Positions 35,526-43,170 of a DNA stretch of 64,000 nt are shown one piece after another (the first letter of the stretch is position 1; every line of letters begins with the position of its first letter). Below the pieces are notes generated by a model that worked only from the letters and a program-made list of their open reading frames with translations, was not told where the DNA came from and searched no databases. The translations under genes were made by a program, and so were the position numbers. This DNA comes from Pseudonocardia parietis (lineage in GTDB: Bacteria > Actinomycetota > Actinomycetes > Mycobacteriales > Pseudonocardiaceae). The DNA lies in assembly GCF_017876315.1 (NCBI RefSeq), contig NZ_JAGINU010000001.1:4340001-4404000 (forward strand). Reading direction: 5' to 3'.

Positions 35526-35867
35526 ATGCCGAGTGGGCACGGGCCGACCGCCGAACGCATCCGCGCGATGCTTGCCGCAGAACCCTCGATCCGCGAGGTG
35601 TCGATGTTCGGCGGCCTGTCGTTCATGGTGAACGACAAGATGATCGTCAACGTCCGCCGGGGCGGCGACCTGCTCGTCCGCGTCGACCCCGAACGCTCCC
35701 CCGGACTCGTGGCCGAGCACGGCGCCCGCCCCGCCGAGATGGGTGCGGGCCGGTCGATGGGACCGGGCTGGGTCGACGTCGCCGGCGAGCTGACCGCGAC
35801 CGACGACCAGCTCCGCTTCTGGCTCGACGTCGCGATGGAGTTCAACAACCGGGCCCGCGCTCGCTGA
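35526..35867 (+). CDS. TfoX N-terminal domain protein
   Basis: A 113-residue protein matching the TfoX/YjhE N-terminal domain: IRAMLAAEPSIREVSMFGGLSFMVNDKMIVNVRRGGDLLVRV in pieces, and a WVDVAGE...FWLDVAMEFN end. Stand-alone proteins of this kind are widespread in actinobacteria and their role is not established; no competence function should be assumed. The ATG lies 14 bases after the SnoaL stop, so it is the fourth operon gene. Confidence 0.83.
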   Translation: MPSGHGPTAERIRAMLAAEPSIREVSMFGGLSFMVNDKMIVNVRRGGDLLVRVDPERSPGLVAEHGARPAEMGAGRSMGPGWVDVAGELTATDDQLRFWLDVAMEFNNRARAR

Positions 35868-35905
35868 CCTGTGAAACAGCCGGCCGGCCGTGAACGAGGA
35901 CGGAC

Positions 35906-36820
35906 GTGTACCTGGATCCGGAACTGGCCGCCGTGCTCCCGACCCTGCCGGATCTGCACATAGCGGATCTGCCCGAAGCCCGGACGCGGATGCGTGCGTT
36001 CGCCGACCGGGCGCCCCGGCCCGAGCACGACGACGTGGTCCTCACCGTCGAGACGGTGCCCGCGACCGGGAGCGGGCCGGCGGTCCGGGTACTCGTGGCC
36101 TCGCCACCACCGGACGTGGCGCGCCCGCTCCCTGCGCTGCTGGTGCTGCACGGCGGCGGGTTCGTCATGGGCGCCGCCGACATGACCGCACCCCAGATCG
36201 CGCACCTGTGCGCCGAGCTTGGGGCGATGGTCGTCGCGGTGGACTACCGGCTGGCACCGGAACATCCCTATCCGGCCGCGCTCGACGACTGCGCGGCCGG
36301 GCTGGCCTGGCTCACCGGCCGCACGGACGTGGACCGCGACCGGGTCGGCGTCTACGGCATGAGCGCCGGCGGTGGCCTGGCCGCGGCGCTCACCCTGCTC
36401 GTGCGCGATCGGGGCGGTCCTGCGATCTGTTTCCAGCTGCTCGACGCCCCGGAGGTCGACGACCGGCTCGACACCCCCTCGATGCACACCTTCACCGACA
36501 CACCGTTGTGGAGCCGCCCGGACGCCGAGCTGAGCTGGCGGCACTACCTCTCCGGTACCGACCCGGACATGTACGCGGCACCGGCCCGCGCCACCGACCT
36601 CAGCGAGCTGCCGCCGGCCTACATCTCGGTGTACGAGAACGACCCGCTGCGCGACGAAGGACTGGCGTACGCGGCGCAGCTGCTTCGGGCGGGCGTCAGC
36701 GTCGAGCTCCACCTGTTCCCCGGCACGTTCCACCGCTCGGTCGTCGTCGCGGACGCCGCGGTCTCACGCCGCCAGGCCGCCGAGACCCTCCGGGCACTGC
36801 GCGGTGGCCTCGGCCCGTAG
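35906..36820 (+). CDS. HSL-family alpha/beta hydrolase (esterase)
   Basis: A 304-residue hydrolase of the hormone-sensitive lipase group. It has the oxyanion HGGGF at residues 82-86, the nucleophile GMSAGG with Ser153, the acid at Asp246 (ENDPLRDEG) and His276 in GTFHRS. YRLAPEHPYPAALDD is a typical family block. These are cytosolic carboxylesterases that act on short or medium acyl esters. The GTG start is 38 bases downstream of the TfoX-like gene. Confidence 0.9.
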   Translation: MYLDPELAAVLPTLPDLHIADLPEARTRMRAFADRAPRPEHDDVVLTVETVPATGSGPAVRVLVASPPPDVARPLPALLVLHGGGFVMGAADMTAPQIAHLCAELGAMVVAVDYRLAPEHPYPAALDDCAAGLAWLTGRTDVDRDRVGVYGMSAGGGLAAALTLLVRDRGGPAICFQLLDAPEVDDRLDTPSMHTFTDTPLWSRPDAELSWRHYLSGTDPDMYAAPARATDLSELPPAYISVYENDPLRDEGLAYAAQLLRAGVSVELHLFPGTFHRSVVVADAAVSRRQAAETLRALRGGLGP

Positions 36821-36962
36821 TTCGACTGGTCAGCGCCGACAGGGCCCGGTGAGCGAGCGGTGTATCAGTTCCGGCCGTCGGCGCGAGGTCACCCGTGCAT
36901 CTCCCGGATGCGGGCCGGCCCGTCGGGGGTCGGTGCCAGGTGTTTCGGAGAGGACATCGACG

Positions 36963-37283
36963 ATGAGTGCAGATCCGCAGGCCGCACCGGCTGCTGCCCC
37001 ACCACGCACGGTCCCGGTCGCGGCCGGGACCAACCTGCGTCGGGGGGTGTCGGTCCTGGGGCCGGCCAACATCATCGGGGCCCCGTTGCCCGCGGGGTCC
37101 TACACGGCGCTGGGCCAGTGCGCCGGCGGGTCGGTCACCGAGGGCAACGCGGTGAACTTCTGGTGGGTGAAGATCAGCGCCAGCACGCACCGTGACGGCT
37201 GGGTCTCGGCGGTACGCGTGCTGGAGGGCGGGAACAACGAACCGATCGCGGGCGTGGCCGAGCTGCCCACGGTCCAGGCCTGA
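36963..37283 (+). CDS. Hypothetical protein, possible SH3-like fold
   Basis: A 106-residue protein of unknown function. The first 35 residues are Ala/Pro-rich; the rest (TNLRRGVSVLGPANIIGAPLP, NFWWVKISASTHRDGWVSAVRV) alternates strands with a WWVKI...GWV pattern, reminiscent of bacterial SH3-like domains. No signal peptide is evident. It has a GGAGAGGA site before the ATG. The assignment of fold is tentative. Confidence 0.6.
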   Translation: MSADPQAAPAAAPPRTVPVAAGTNLRRGVSVLGPANIIGAPLPAGSYTALGQCAGGSVTEGNAVNFWWVKISASTHRDGWVSAVRVLEGGNNEPIAGVAELPTVQA

Positions 37284-37370
37284 CCGACACGGCCGGGTCC
37301 GGTCGCCGCCGGGTTCGTCGACCGACACGTGGTCGTCACCGGTGGTCCTGGGCCCGGCCGTGCCGCACGA

Positions 37371-37832
37371 TCAATCTCGAGCGCGACTTCGGTCTGCAGG
37401 CAGCCGGAACACCACGGCGGTGGTCACGAGGAGAACGAGCGTGCCGATCGACTCCACGACGAGCGTGGTCGGCGCCAGCTGGTAGTCCAGGCTCGAGCGG
37501 ATACCGAAGAGCCCGACGGTCAGTGCGAGCACCAGCGACAGCAACGTACCGGCCATGAACAGCAGGCTCAGCACGGTTGCCGCTCGCAGGAACCACCGGC
37601 GAGCAACGATCATGGCGACCGCCAGCACGAGGCCCCCGACCGCGTTCAGCACGAACAGCGCGCCGAGCACACCGCCGGTGCCGTTGAACACGAGGTAGAG
37701 GTGGATCCCGCCCATCGCCACCAGGAACAACGCGCTGAGCACCTGCCAGATCAGCACCGAGCGCTGCGTGCTGCGCCCGCCGGTACGCGCCGGCTCCGGA
37801 TCGCGTGAACCGGATGACCGCCCAGATGGCAC
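37371..37832 (-). CDS. Four-helix hypothetical membrane protein
   Basis: A 153-residue protein with a polar N-terminus of about 25 residues and four hydrophobic helices (VLIWQVLSALFLVAMGGIHL, ALFVLNAVGGLVLAVAMIV, AATVLSLLFMAGTLLSLVLA and VESIGTLVLLVTTAVVF). No family was recognised; similar proteins of unknown role are common in actinobacteria. It converges with the SH3-like gene. Confidence 0.65.
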   Translation of the reverse strand: MPSGRSSGSRDPEPARTGGRSTQRSVLIWQVLSALFLVAMGGIHLYLVFNGTGGVLGALFVLNAVGGLVLAVAMIVARRWFLRAATVLSLLFMAGTLLSLVLALTVGLFGIRSSLDYQLAPTTLVVESIGTLVLLVTTAVVFRLPADRSRARD

Positions 37833-38025
37833 GTCGGCTCACCTCCCGACGCCGAGCCCGCCCGAGACGTTCGGCATGTCGTGTCCCGGCCAGTTCACCA
37901 CATCTCGGGAGCAGGGCCCACCGATGACCGGGATCCAGAAGAGCGGGGGCGAACGCCGCGTTTCTACATGAGGCTTGCAGTCGCGCACGGACATGGGCGC
38001 GACAACCGTAAGTTGGAGCGCTGGA

Positions 38026-38403
38026 TCAGGCCGGCTGGAACAACTCGACGAGGTTTCCGGCAGGGTCCTCGAGCAGGATCTGCGATCCACCGCGGCCGAC
38101 GACGATGTCGTTGCGGAACCGCACCCCCGCCCCACGCAGCCGAGCGACGTCGCCGTCGAGGTCGGTGACGGTCAGCTGGATGCGGTTCCACCCGCCCGGT
38201 GTGGGCACGCGCCCGTCGGGCATTACCCGGGACGCACCGCCCGAGCCGTGCGCGGCGTTGACCAGCAGCCGCAGCGCGCCGCGAGACAGCGCGGCGAAAC
38301 CGGGGGCGGCGTCCATGACGACGGTGAACCCGAGATGGCGGGTGTAGAACTCGATCGACGCCCCGACGTCCTCGACGATGTAGCGCACGTTCACGACGTC
38401 CAT
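38026..38403 (-). CDS. VOC-family protein (glyoxalase/bleomycin-resistance fold)
   Basis: A 125-residue vicinal-oxygen-chelate protein with paired beta-alpha-beta-beta-beta units: VRYIVEDVGASIEFYTRHLGFTV, then QLTVTDLDGDVARLRGAGVRF and ILLEDPAGNLVELFQPA. A possible metal Glu lies in LVELF. The start with a GGGAGGGG site eight bases upstream was preferred over an in-frame ATG 15 codons earlier. It diverges from the PadR gene and is a probable target of that repressor. Confidence 0.85.
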   Translation of the reverse strand: MDVVNVRYIVEDVGASIEFYTRHLGFTVVMDAAPGFAALSRGALRLLVNAAHGSGGASRVMPDGRVPTPGGWNRIQLTVTDLDGDVARLRGAGVRFRNDIVVGRGGSQILLEDPAGNLVELFQPA

Positions 38404-38452
38404 CACGGATCCCCTCCCGAGCGAGTCATCCTCCGGCAAGCCTGGCATCGCT

Positions 38453-38531
38453 ACCCGATATCGGCAAGCGATATAAGGTGTCGGGAGGCGACGCTGATCC
38501 GCGGTGTGATAATCGGATGCCGATATCGGGT
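38453..38531. promoter_or_regulatory. Paired PadR operators
   Basis: ACCCGATATCGGC (38453-38465) and its exact inverse GCCGATATCGGGT (38519-38531) lie in the divergent gap. Each contains the palindrome CCGATATCGG, and another GCGATATAAG-like half lies between. The right copy ends 18 bases before the PadR GTG. They are very likely operators of the PadR protein, acting on both directions. Confidence 0.65.
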
Positions 38532-38549
38532 TCGCGAGGGGAGGTCGAG

Positions 38550-38849
38550 GTGCGGGAGTTCCAGCGGGGCGCGGTGCGGCTGCACATCCTGCATCACGCC
38601 GCCGAGCAGGAGATCCACGGCGCGTGGATGAGCAAGGAGCTGGCCTCCCACGGCTACGACATCAGCCCGGGAACGCTGTACCCGACGCTGCACCGGCTCG
38701 AACGCGACGGCTTGCTCGAGTCGACCCAGGAAGTGGTGGACGGTCGCACACGACGCGTCTACCGGGCGACCGAGGCCGGGATGACAGCGCTCGCCGACGA
38801 TCGTCGTGCCTTGGCCGAGCTCGCGCGGGAGGTGCTGCCCGACCGATGA
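38550..38849 (+). CDS. PadR-family regulator
   Basis: A 99-residue PadR repressor: VRLHILHHAAEQEIHGAWMSKELA, SPGTLYPTLHRLERDGLLES and GRTRRVYRATEAGMTALAD are the winged helix with the PadR wing. The GTG start behind GAGGGGAGG was chosen, since an upstream ATG would start inside the operator. It lacks a long C-terminal dimerisation helix (PadR-s2 type is longer). It probably controls itself and the divergent VOC gene. Confidence 0.85.
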   Translation: MREFQRGAVRLHILHHAAEQEIHGAWMSKELASHGYDISPGTLYPTLHRLERDGLLESTQEVVDGRTRRVYRATEAGMTALADDRRALAELAREVLPDR

Positions 38850-39027
38850 ACGACCTGCGACCGGTCGGCATCAGCAGCCGAGCTCCTTCCCGACCCCGCC
38901 CTGCCGGCGCTCGCGCAGCCCGCCCGGCCCGTTGGACCCGAACGGTCCTCCGCCTTCGGATGAAGTCGATCAGCAGGGCTGAGAACGTGGGCGGTGCAGA
39001 GACCTGCGAAGCGTTGTGCAAACAGGC

Positions 39028-39224
39028 TCAGTACAAGAACGGGTCCAAGTCGGTGTGAAACCGGTCGAGCAATCCGGCGAAGGTGTTGCGGTCGGCGTCG
39101 GGCCAGTACGCGATCACGTCGCGCAGCGAGGCCAGCCGGGCAGCGCGGACCCGCTCGCGGGCGGCCAGACCCTCGCGGGTCACGCCCTGGCGGACTCGGG
39201 CTGCGGTGTAGGTGTCCCGCCGGC
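39028..39224 (-). pseudogene. MarR-family regulator, C-terminal fragment
   Basis: The minus strand encodes ...TREGLAARERVRAARLASL, then RDVIAYWPDADRNTFAGLLDRF and a final TDLDPFLY before a stop at 39028. This is the typical dimerisation helix end of MarR-type regulators. The HTH part is missing; upstream the frame runs into the universal stress protein gene. It is best read as a truncated relic. Confidence 0.5.
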
Positions 39225-39698
39225 TCAGTAGCTCCGGCCGCGGGCATCAGGGAGGGGAACCACCAGCACCGGACGGTGCTGGCGCCCGATGACGGCGTGC
39301 GACACCGACGGGTCCACCAGCCGCGCCAACGCACGTCGTAGCCCCTCGCCGCGGGTACCGACGATGATCATGAGTGCGTCCTGTGCGGCGGCGGCGCGCG
39401 CCAGCTCGGTCGCGGGGTCGCCGTGACGCGCCTCGTAGGACCACGGCAGCGAGGTCTTGGCGAGCAGGTTCTCGACGTGTCGGCGCTCCTCCGCCACGAG
39501 CGCGTCGCTCGGTGCGACCCGGTCCCAGGCATATCCGTCGGCGAGGAGGTACGGATCCGGGCAGATGGTGTGCACCACATGCAACCGCGCCCCGAGCCTG
39601 CACCCGAGGTCCACCGCGACACCCAGCGCGTGGTCGCTGGAGGTGTCACGGGCGTGGCCGACCAGCAACGTGGTCGGGTGCCCGCCCGAATCGGTCAC
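39225..39698 (-). CDS. Universal stress protein (UspA family)
   Basis: A 157-residue single USP domain. TTLLVGHARDTSSDHALGVAVDLG forms the first strand-helix and DALMIIVGTRGEGLRR...SVSHAVIGRQHRPVLVVP the nucleotide-binding end. The usual G-x2-G-x9-G-S/T ATP motif is altered: GTRG is present, but GS/T before VI is replaced by VSHAV. It may therefore bind nucleotide weakly or not at all. It lies in a minus-strand group of short stress-type genes. Confidence 0.83.
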   Translation of the reverse strand: MTDSGGHPTTLLVGHARDTSSDHALGVAVDLGCRLGARLHVVHTICPDPYLLADGYAWDRVAPSDALVAEERRHVENLLAKTSLPWSYEARHGDPATELARAAAAQDALMIIVGTRGEGLRRALARLVDPSVSHAVIGRQHRPVLVVPLPDARGRSY

Positions 39699-39759
39699 GA
39701 TGCCCTCCCTCCCCGGCCGTCACCGTGCGGTACCTGGGCCGGCTGGCGCGGGCGGTGGC

Positions 39760-39963
39760 TCATACGCTTTCCACGGCGCTGCTGATGGTGCGGACGCGGG
39801 CGTCCGGGCCGGGGCAGTAGAGCGACTCGGTGCCGTCGTCCCAGCGGATCCGGTAGGGCGGACCTTCCTGCTCGCCGAGGACGGCGAGAACCTCCCCGAA
39901 CCGAGCAGAGCGGCCCAGGGTGGCCGACTCGATGATGATCCGATCCCCCACCGCGGCCTGCAT
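39760..39963 (-). CDS. DUF1918 family protein
   Basis: A 67-residue protein with the DUF1918 pattern: VGDRIIIESATLGRSARFGEVLAVLGE then PPYRIRWDDGTESLYCPGPDARV, an SH3-like small beta-barrel. The function is unknown; members often occur near stress-related genes, as here beside a universal stress protein. The ATG start matches the family length, and an open frame continuing upstream is not part of the domain. Confidence 0.83.
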   Translation of the reverse strand: MQAAVGDRIIIESATLGRSARFGEVLAVLGEQEGPPYRIRWDDGTESLYCPGPDARVRTISSAVESV

Positions 39964-40086
39964 TGCTCCCACACCTTCCTCACGTCGCCCGGGTGCTCGT
40001 GGTGCACAGGTGTCGCCGACGCGTCCCTCGCGGCCCGCCCTGCCAGCCGCTCGGTGAGGGCAGCCGGGGCCGTCCCCTGCGAGGAG

Positions 40087-40103
40087 TACTGGCCTGTCCA
40101 GTA
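40087..40103. promoter_or_regulatory. Inverted repeat upstream of DUF1918
   Basis: TACTGG-CCTGT-CCAGTA is a perfect 6-base inverted repeat in the 224-base gap between the DUF4242 stop and the DUF1918 start. It may be an operator or part of a promoter. Nothing else was recognised in the gap. Confidence 0.25.
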
Positions 40104-40187
40104 TCGGCCCTGCTGGCGCATCTGGGCGAGGGGCAGTTTCCCGGCCGAGGCGAGCCCGATCCCTGTTCATGTCGAGCTCGCCGCAGC

Positions 40188-40463
40188 TCACATCGCAGCT
40201 CGGGTCGGGTCGACGATGTCGTCCACCGCCATGATGCGGTCACACGGGAAACCGCCCCTGCGCGCGTGCTCCCGGATCAGCTCCGGCGCGGTTGCGTAGT
40301 AGAGGCAGTAGATCTTGTCGTCGGTGACATAGCTGTGGGCCCATTGCACGTCCGGGCCGAGCTCGGCCAGCACGGCATTGGACTTGGCCCAGATCTGCTG
40401 CCGCTCGGCCTCGGGCACGGCCTGGATTCCGGGCACACTGCGCTCGATCAGAAACTTCTGCAT
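40188..40463 (-). CDS. DUF4242 family protein
   Basis: A 91-residue protein with FLIERSVPGIQAVPEAERQQI and VQWAHSYVTDDKIYCLYYATAPELIREHARRGGFPCDRIMAV (in part), the signature of DUF4242, a ferredoxin-like small fold. The function is unknown; some relatives are annotated as nickel-binding. It diverges from a MarR regulator across a strong palindromic operator, so it is a probable MarR target. Confidence 0.82.
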   Translation of the reverse strand: MQKFLIERSVPGIQAVPEAERQQIWAKSNAVLAELGPDVQWAHSYVTDDKIYCLYYATAPELIREHARRGGFPCDRIMAVDDIVDPTRAAM

Positions 40464-40573
40464 GGTGATCCCCTCCGGATCCCGTGGATCGGTGGCACCC
40501 GTGCAGGAGGTGGCGGAGCGGGCTCGTCGCCGGCTCCTCCCGGGCCCCGACTTCCGAGACACCCGAGGCACTC

Positions 40574-40612
40574 CCGTAGGCTGCCTACGTATAATGTGTA
40601 GGTAGCCTACGG
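40574..40612 (+). promoter_or_regulatory. MarR operator overlapping a consensus -10
   Basis: CCGTAGGCTGCCTAC (40574-40588) and GTAGGTAGCCTACGG (40598-40612) are inverse copies with one mismatch and a 9-base spacer. TATAAT, a perfect -10 hexamer, spans 40590-40595 in the spacer. A regulator bound here would block the promoter directly. It lies between the divergent MarR and DUF4242 genes. Confidence 0.7.
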
Positions 40613-40633
40613 AGCTGTCAAGGGGGTCGGGCC

Positions 40634-41113
40634 GTGAGTTCGCCGCGCCGTCACACAGTGATCACGCTGCTGCGCGCCGTCCATGACGCCATGGTCGACG
40701 AGCTGATCGCGCGACTGCACGCAGCAGGGCACCCGGACATACGCCGCGCACACAGTTCGGTGTTCGAGAACCTCGACCGCGACGGGACCCGGCTGACCGT
40801 GCTGGCCGACCGGGCACAGATGACCCACCCGTCGATGAGCGAACTCGTGAGCGCGGTGGAACGGCTCGGCTACGTCGAACGCGTCCGGGACACCGCGGAC
40901 GGCCGGGCGCGCGTCGTGTGCTTCACCCCGGCCGGGCGGAACCTGCAACGCCTCGCCCTTACCGAGACCGCGGAGGTCGAGGCCGCGTGGCTCGAGCGAC
41001 TGGGCCCCCGCGTCGGCGCCGGGCTACGTACCGCGTTGCTCACCGCACTCGATACGGCCGAGGCGGAACCGAGCCCGGAGGCGGTAGACCCGGGGGGCAT
41101 GGCGGGTCGATGA
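40634..41113 (+). CDS. MarR-family regulator
   Basis: A 159-residue MarR winged-helix protein. AGHPDIRRAHSSVFENLDRDG, TVLADRAQMTHPSMSELVSAVERLGYVER and DTADGRARVVCFTPAG are the helical, recognition and wing parts. The GTG start lies 21 bases after the palindromic operator at 40574-40612, which implies autorepression. The DUF4242 gene on the other side is a probable second target. Confidence 0.88.
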   Translation: MSSPRRHTVITLLRAVHDAMVDELIARLHAAGHPDIRRAHSSVFENLDRDGTRLTVLADRAQMTHPSMSELVSAVERLGYVERVRDTADGRARVVCFTPAGRNLQRLALTETAEVEAAWLERLGPRVGAGLRTALLTALDTAEAEPSPEAVDPGGMAGR

Positions 41114-41152
41114 TGGCCGGGTATCCGATCACCCCGGCGGGGCGGAGACACG

Positions 41153-41701
41153 ATGATCGAGATGCGAGTAGCCGGAATCGGGATCGACGCCGACCGGCGA
41201 AGGCCGCTGCTGGTGCTGGTCGAGTCCCAGGGCCGCAGCCGGGTCCTGCCGATCTGGATCGCCGAACCCGAGGCGTTCGAGCTCACCGTGGCCGCGCAGC
41301 ACGTGTCCCGGCCACGTCCGGGCACCCATGAACTGATCCTCGCCGTGCTGGCCGGCAGCGGCCGGCGACTGACCCGCGTGGCCATCACCGAGCTGCGTGA
41401 CAGCATCTACTTCGCCGAACTCGTCCTCGACAACCAGGTGCGGATCTCGGCCCGCCCCAGCGACGCCGTGACCCTCGCACTGCTCGCCGACACCCCGATC
41501 CAGGCCCACGAGACCGTTCTCGACATCGCCGCAAGCGAACACGGCATGACGATCACCTTCGACCAGCCCGACGCCCCGGACCCCACCGCAGCGCCGGAAT
41601 CGACTCCGGACGAGCCCGATACCCACGCCCGGGTCCAGGAGTTCCGCGACTTCCTCGACGCCGTCGATCCGGACGACTTCGGCACCGACCCGGACCGATA
41701 G
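41153..41701 (+). CDS. Bifunctional nuclease family (DUF151) protein
   Basis: A 182-residue protein with a DUF151 domain in residues 1-125: LLVLVESQGRSRVLPIWIAEPEAFEL, VAITELRDSIYFAELVL and RISARPSDAVTLALLADTPI. In plants and some bacteria this domain is linked to DNase/RNase activity; whether the bacterial proteins are nucleases in general is unsettled. The C-terminal 50 residues are acidic and Pro-rich. The gene follows the MarR gene closely. Confidence 0.85.
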   Translation: MIEMRVAGIGIDADRRRPLLVLVESQGRSRVLPIWIAEPEAFELTVAAQHVSRPRPGTHELILAVLAGSGRRLTRVAITELRDSIYFAELVLDNQVRISARPSDAVTLALLADTPIQAHETVLDIAASEHGMTITFDQPDAPDPTAAPESTPDEPDTHARVQEFRDFLDAVDPDDFGTDPDR

Positions 41702-41745
41702 GCGGGACCCCTGGGGCGAGCCCGCGCCAGAAAGGCGGTACCCGA

Positions 41746-42498
41746 ATGTCCGGGGTGCAGTCCGTGGACCGCGCGATCACGCTCCTGGAGCTGCTCGCCG
41801 ACCGCGGTGAGGCCGCGGTCGGCGAGCTGGCCGCAGCGCTTGCGGTGCACCACTCGACCGCGTTGCGGCTGCTCGGTGCTCTCGCCGAACACGGCCTGGT
41901 CGAGCAGGTCGGCGACCGCGGCACCTACCGGCTCGGGTTCGCGCTGATCCCGCTGGCCGGCCGGGTCGCCGAGCGGCTCGAGGTCACCACCCACACCCAC
42001 CCGGTCTGCGAGGAACTGGCCGCCCGGCTCGGCGAGACGGTCACCATCGCGATCCCGGACCGCGGCCACGCGGTCAACGTCGACCAGGCCCGCGGCCCGT
42101 CGATGGTCACCGCCCACAACTGGCTGGGCCGGCTCACCCCGCTGCACAACACCTCCACCGGCAAGGTGCTCCTGGCCGCGGCCGGCGCCGCCGACCCGGA
42201 CGCACTGGCCACCGCACTGGCACCCGGCACCCGCCTGTCCCGCCCGGCCCTGCGCGCACTGGCCACCGAACTGGCCCAGGTCCAGGCCCACGGCTACGCC
42301 TGGGCACTGGAGGAGTACGAGCCCGGGCTGCACGCAATCGCCGCCCCGATCCACGACCCCGACGGCGCGGTGATCGCCGCGCTGTCGGTGTCCGGACCGT
42401 CCTACCGGCTACCCGCAGAGCGGATCGCCGAGATCACCCCCGACGTCATCGCAGCCGCCCGGGAGATCAGCCACCGGATCGACCTGCACCGGCAGTGA
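41746..42498 (+). CDS. IclR-family regulator
   Basis: A 250-residue IclR protein. The N-terminal winged helix is RAITLLELLADRGEAAVGELAAALAVHHSTALRLLGAL in pieces, and the C-terminal effector domain has LGETVTIAIPDRGHAVNVDQ, HNTSTGKVLLAA and WALEEYEPGLHAIAAPI. IclR proteins typically control aromatic or small-acid catabolism. No catabolic operon is directly adjacent, so the target is unknown. Confidence 0.88.
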   Translation: MSGVQSVDRAITLLELLADRGEAAVGELAAALAVHHSTALRLLGALAEHGLVEQVGDRGTYRLGFALIPLAGRVAERLEVTTHTHPVCEELAARLGETVTIAIPDRGHAVNVDQARGPSMVTAHNWLGRLTPLHNTSTGKVLLAAAGAADPDALATALAPGTRLSRPALRALATELAQVQAHGYAWALEEYEPGLHAIAAPIHDPDGAVIAALSVSGPSYRLPAERIAEITPDVIAAAREISHRIDLHRQ

Positions 42499-42666
42499 GC
42501 CACGACGACCGCGGGGCATCGCCCTCGCCCGCGGCGAGGCGCCCAGCGTTCTCGTCGGTGAGGCGTGTGGTGGTGGACGGTCGTCGCGCCCGGCCGGGAC
42601 TTGCGCCCCAGATGTGACCGCTGATCACCGACACCGCCCGGGCTGGAGGCGTCGATACTGGCGATC

Positions 42667-43170
42667 GTGCTCATCCGGGTCGCTACCAGCGCTGACGCTG
42701 CCGCGATGGCGCGCGTGGTGGCGACCGTGGCAGCGGAGGGTTCGATCGGTGCCGAGCCCCCGGTGGACATCGACGCCCGTGCCCGGCAGTTCCGCGAGAT
42801 GCTCGAGAACCCGGGAGCGGGTGGCCTGTGGGTCCTCGACGATCAGGGTCGGGTCGTGGGCCTCGCCGGGGCGCACGACAGCGGCCCGGTCGGGGTCCTC
42901 TCGGTCGGAATGGCGCTGCTGACGCAGGCGCGAGGGCAGGGCGCAGGGCGCGCGCTGCTCGACACGCTCCTCGATCATGCTCGGGCGTGTGGTGCGCACA
43001 AGGTCGACCTCGAGGTCTGGCCGGACAATGCCCGGGCCATCGCCATGTACACCCGTGCCGGGTTCCAGGTGGAAGGGGTGCGGCGCGCTCATTACCGTCG
43101 TCGCGACGGCAGCCTGCGCTCGACGCTACTCATGGCGCATCTGCTCGATGAGGAGCCTGGCCGGCGCTAA
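42667..43170 (+). CDS. GNAT-family N-acetyltransferase
   Basis: A 167-residue GNAT protein with VGMALLTQARGQGAGRALLDTLLDHA (the acetyl-CoA loop, in part) and VDLEVWPDNARAIAMYTRAGFQVEG, as in RimI-like or L-amino acid acetyltransferases. The GTG start follows GATACT (42652-42657), a possible -10 that would give a very short or absent leader. It is upstream of the BCCT transporter gene. The substrate is unknown. Confidence 0.82.
   Translation: MLIRVATSADAAAMARVVATVAAEGSIGAEPPVDIDARARQFREMLENPGAGGLWVLDDQGRVVGLAGAHDSGPVGVLSVGMALLTQARGQGAGRALLDTLLDHARACGAHKVDLEVWPDNARAIAMYTRAGFQVEGVRRAHYRRRDGSLRSTLLMAHLLDEEPGRR

Noticed and set aside
37288..37362. CACGGCCGGG / CCCGGCCGTG inverted repeat between convergent genes
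   Set aside because: The arms are separated by 55 bases, too far for a convincing intrinsic terminator; chance pairing is likely in such GC-rich sequence.
38846..39058. Frame starting at an ATGA overlap with the padR stop
   Set aside because: The 70-residue translation is Arg/Ala/Pro-rich without hydrophobic or domain pattern, and the sequence antisense to its end reads as a MarR fragment.
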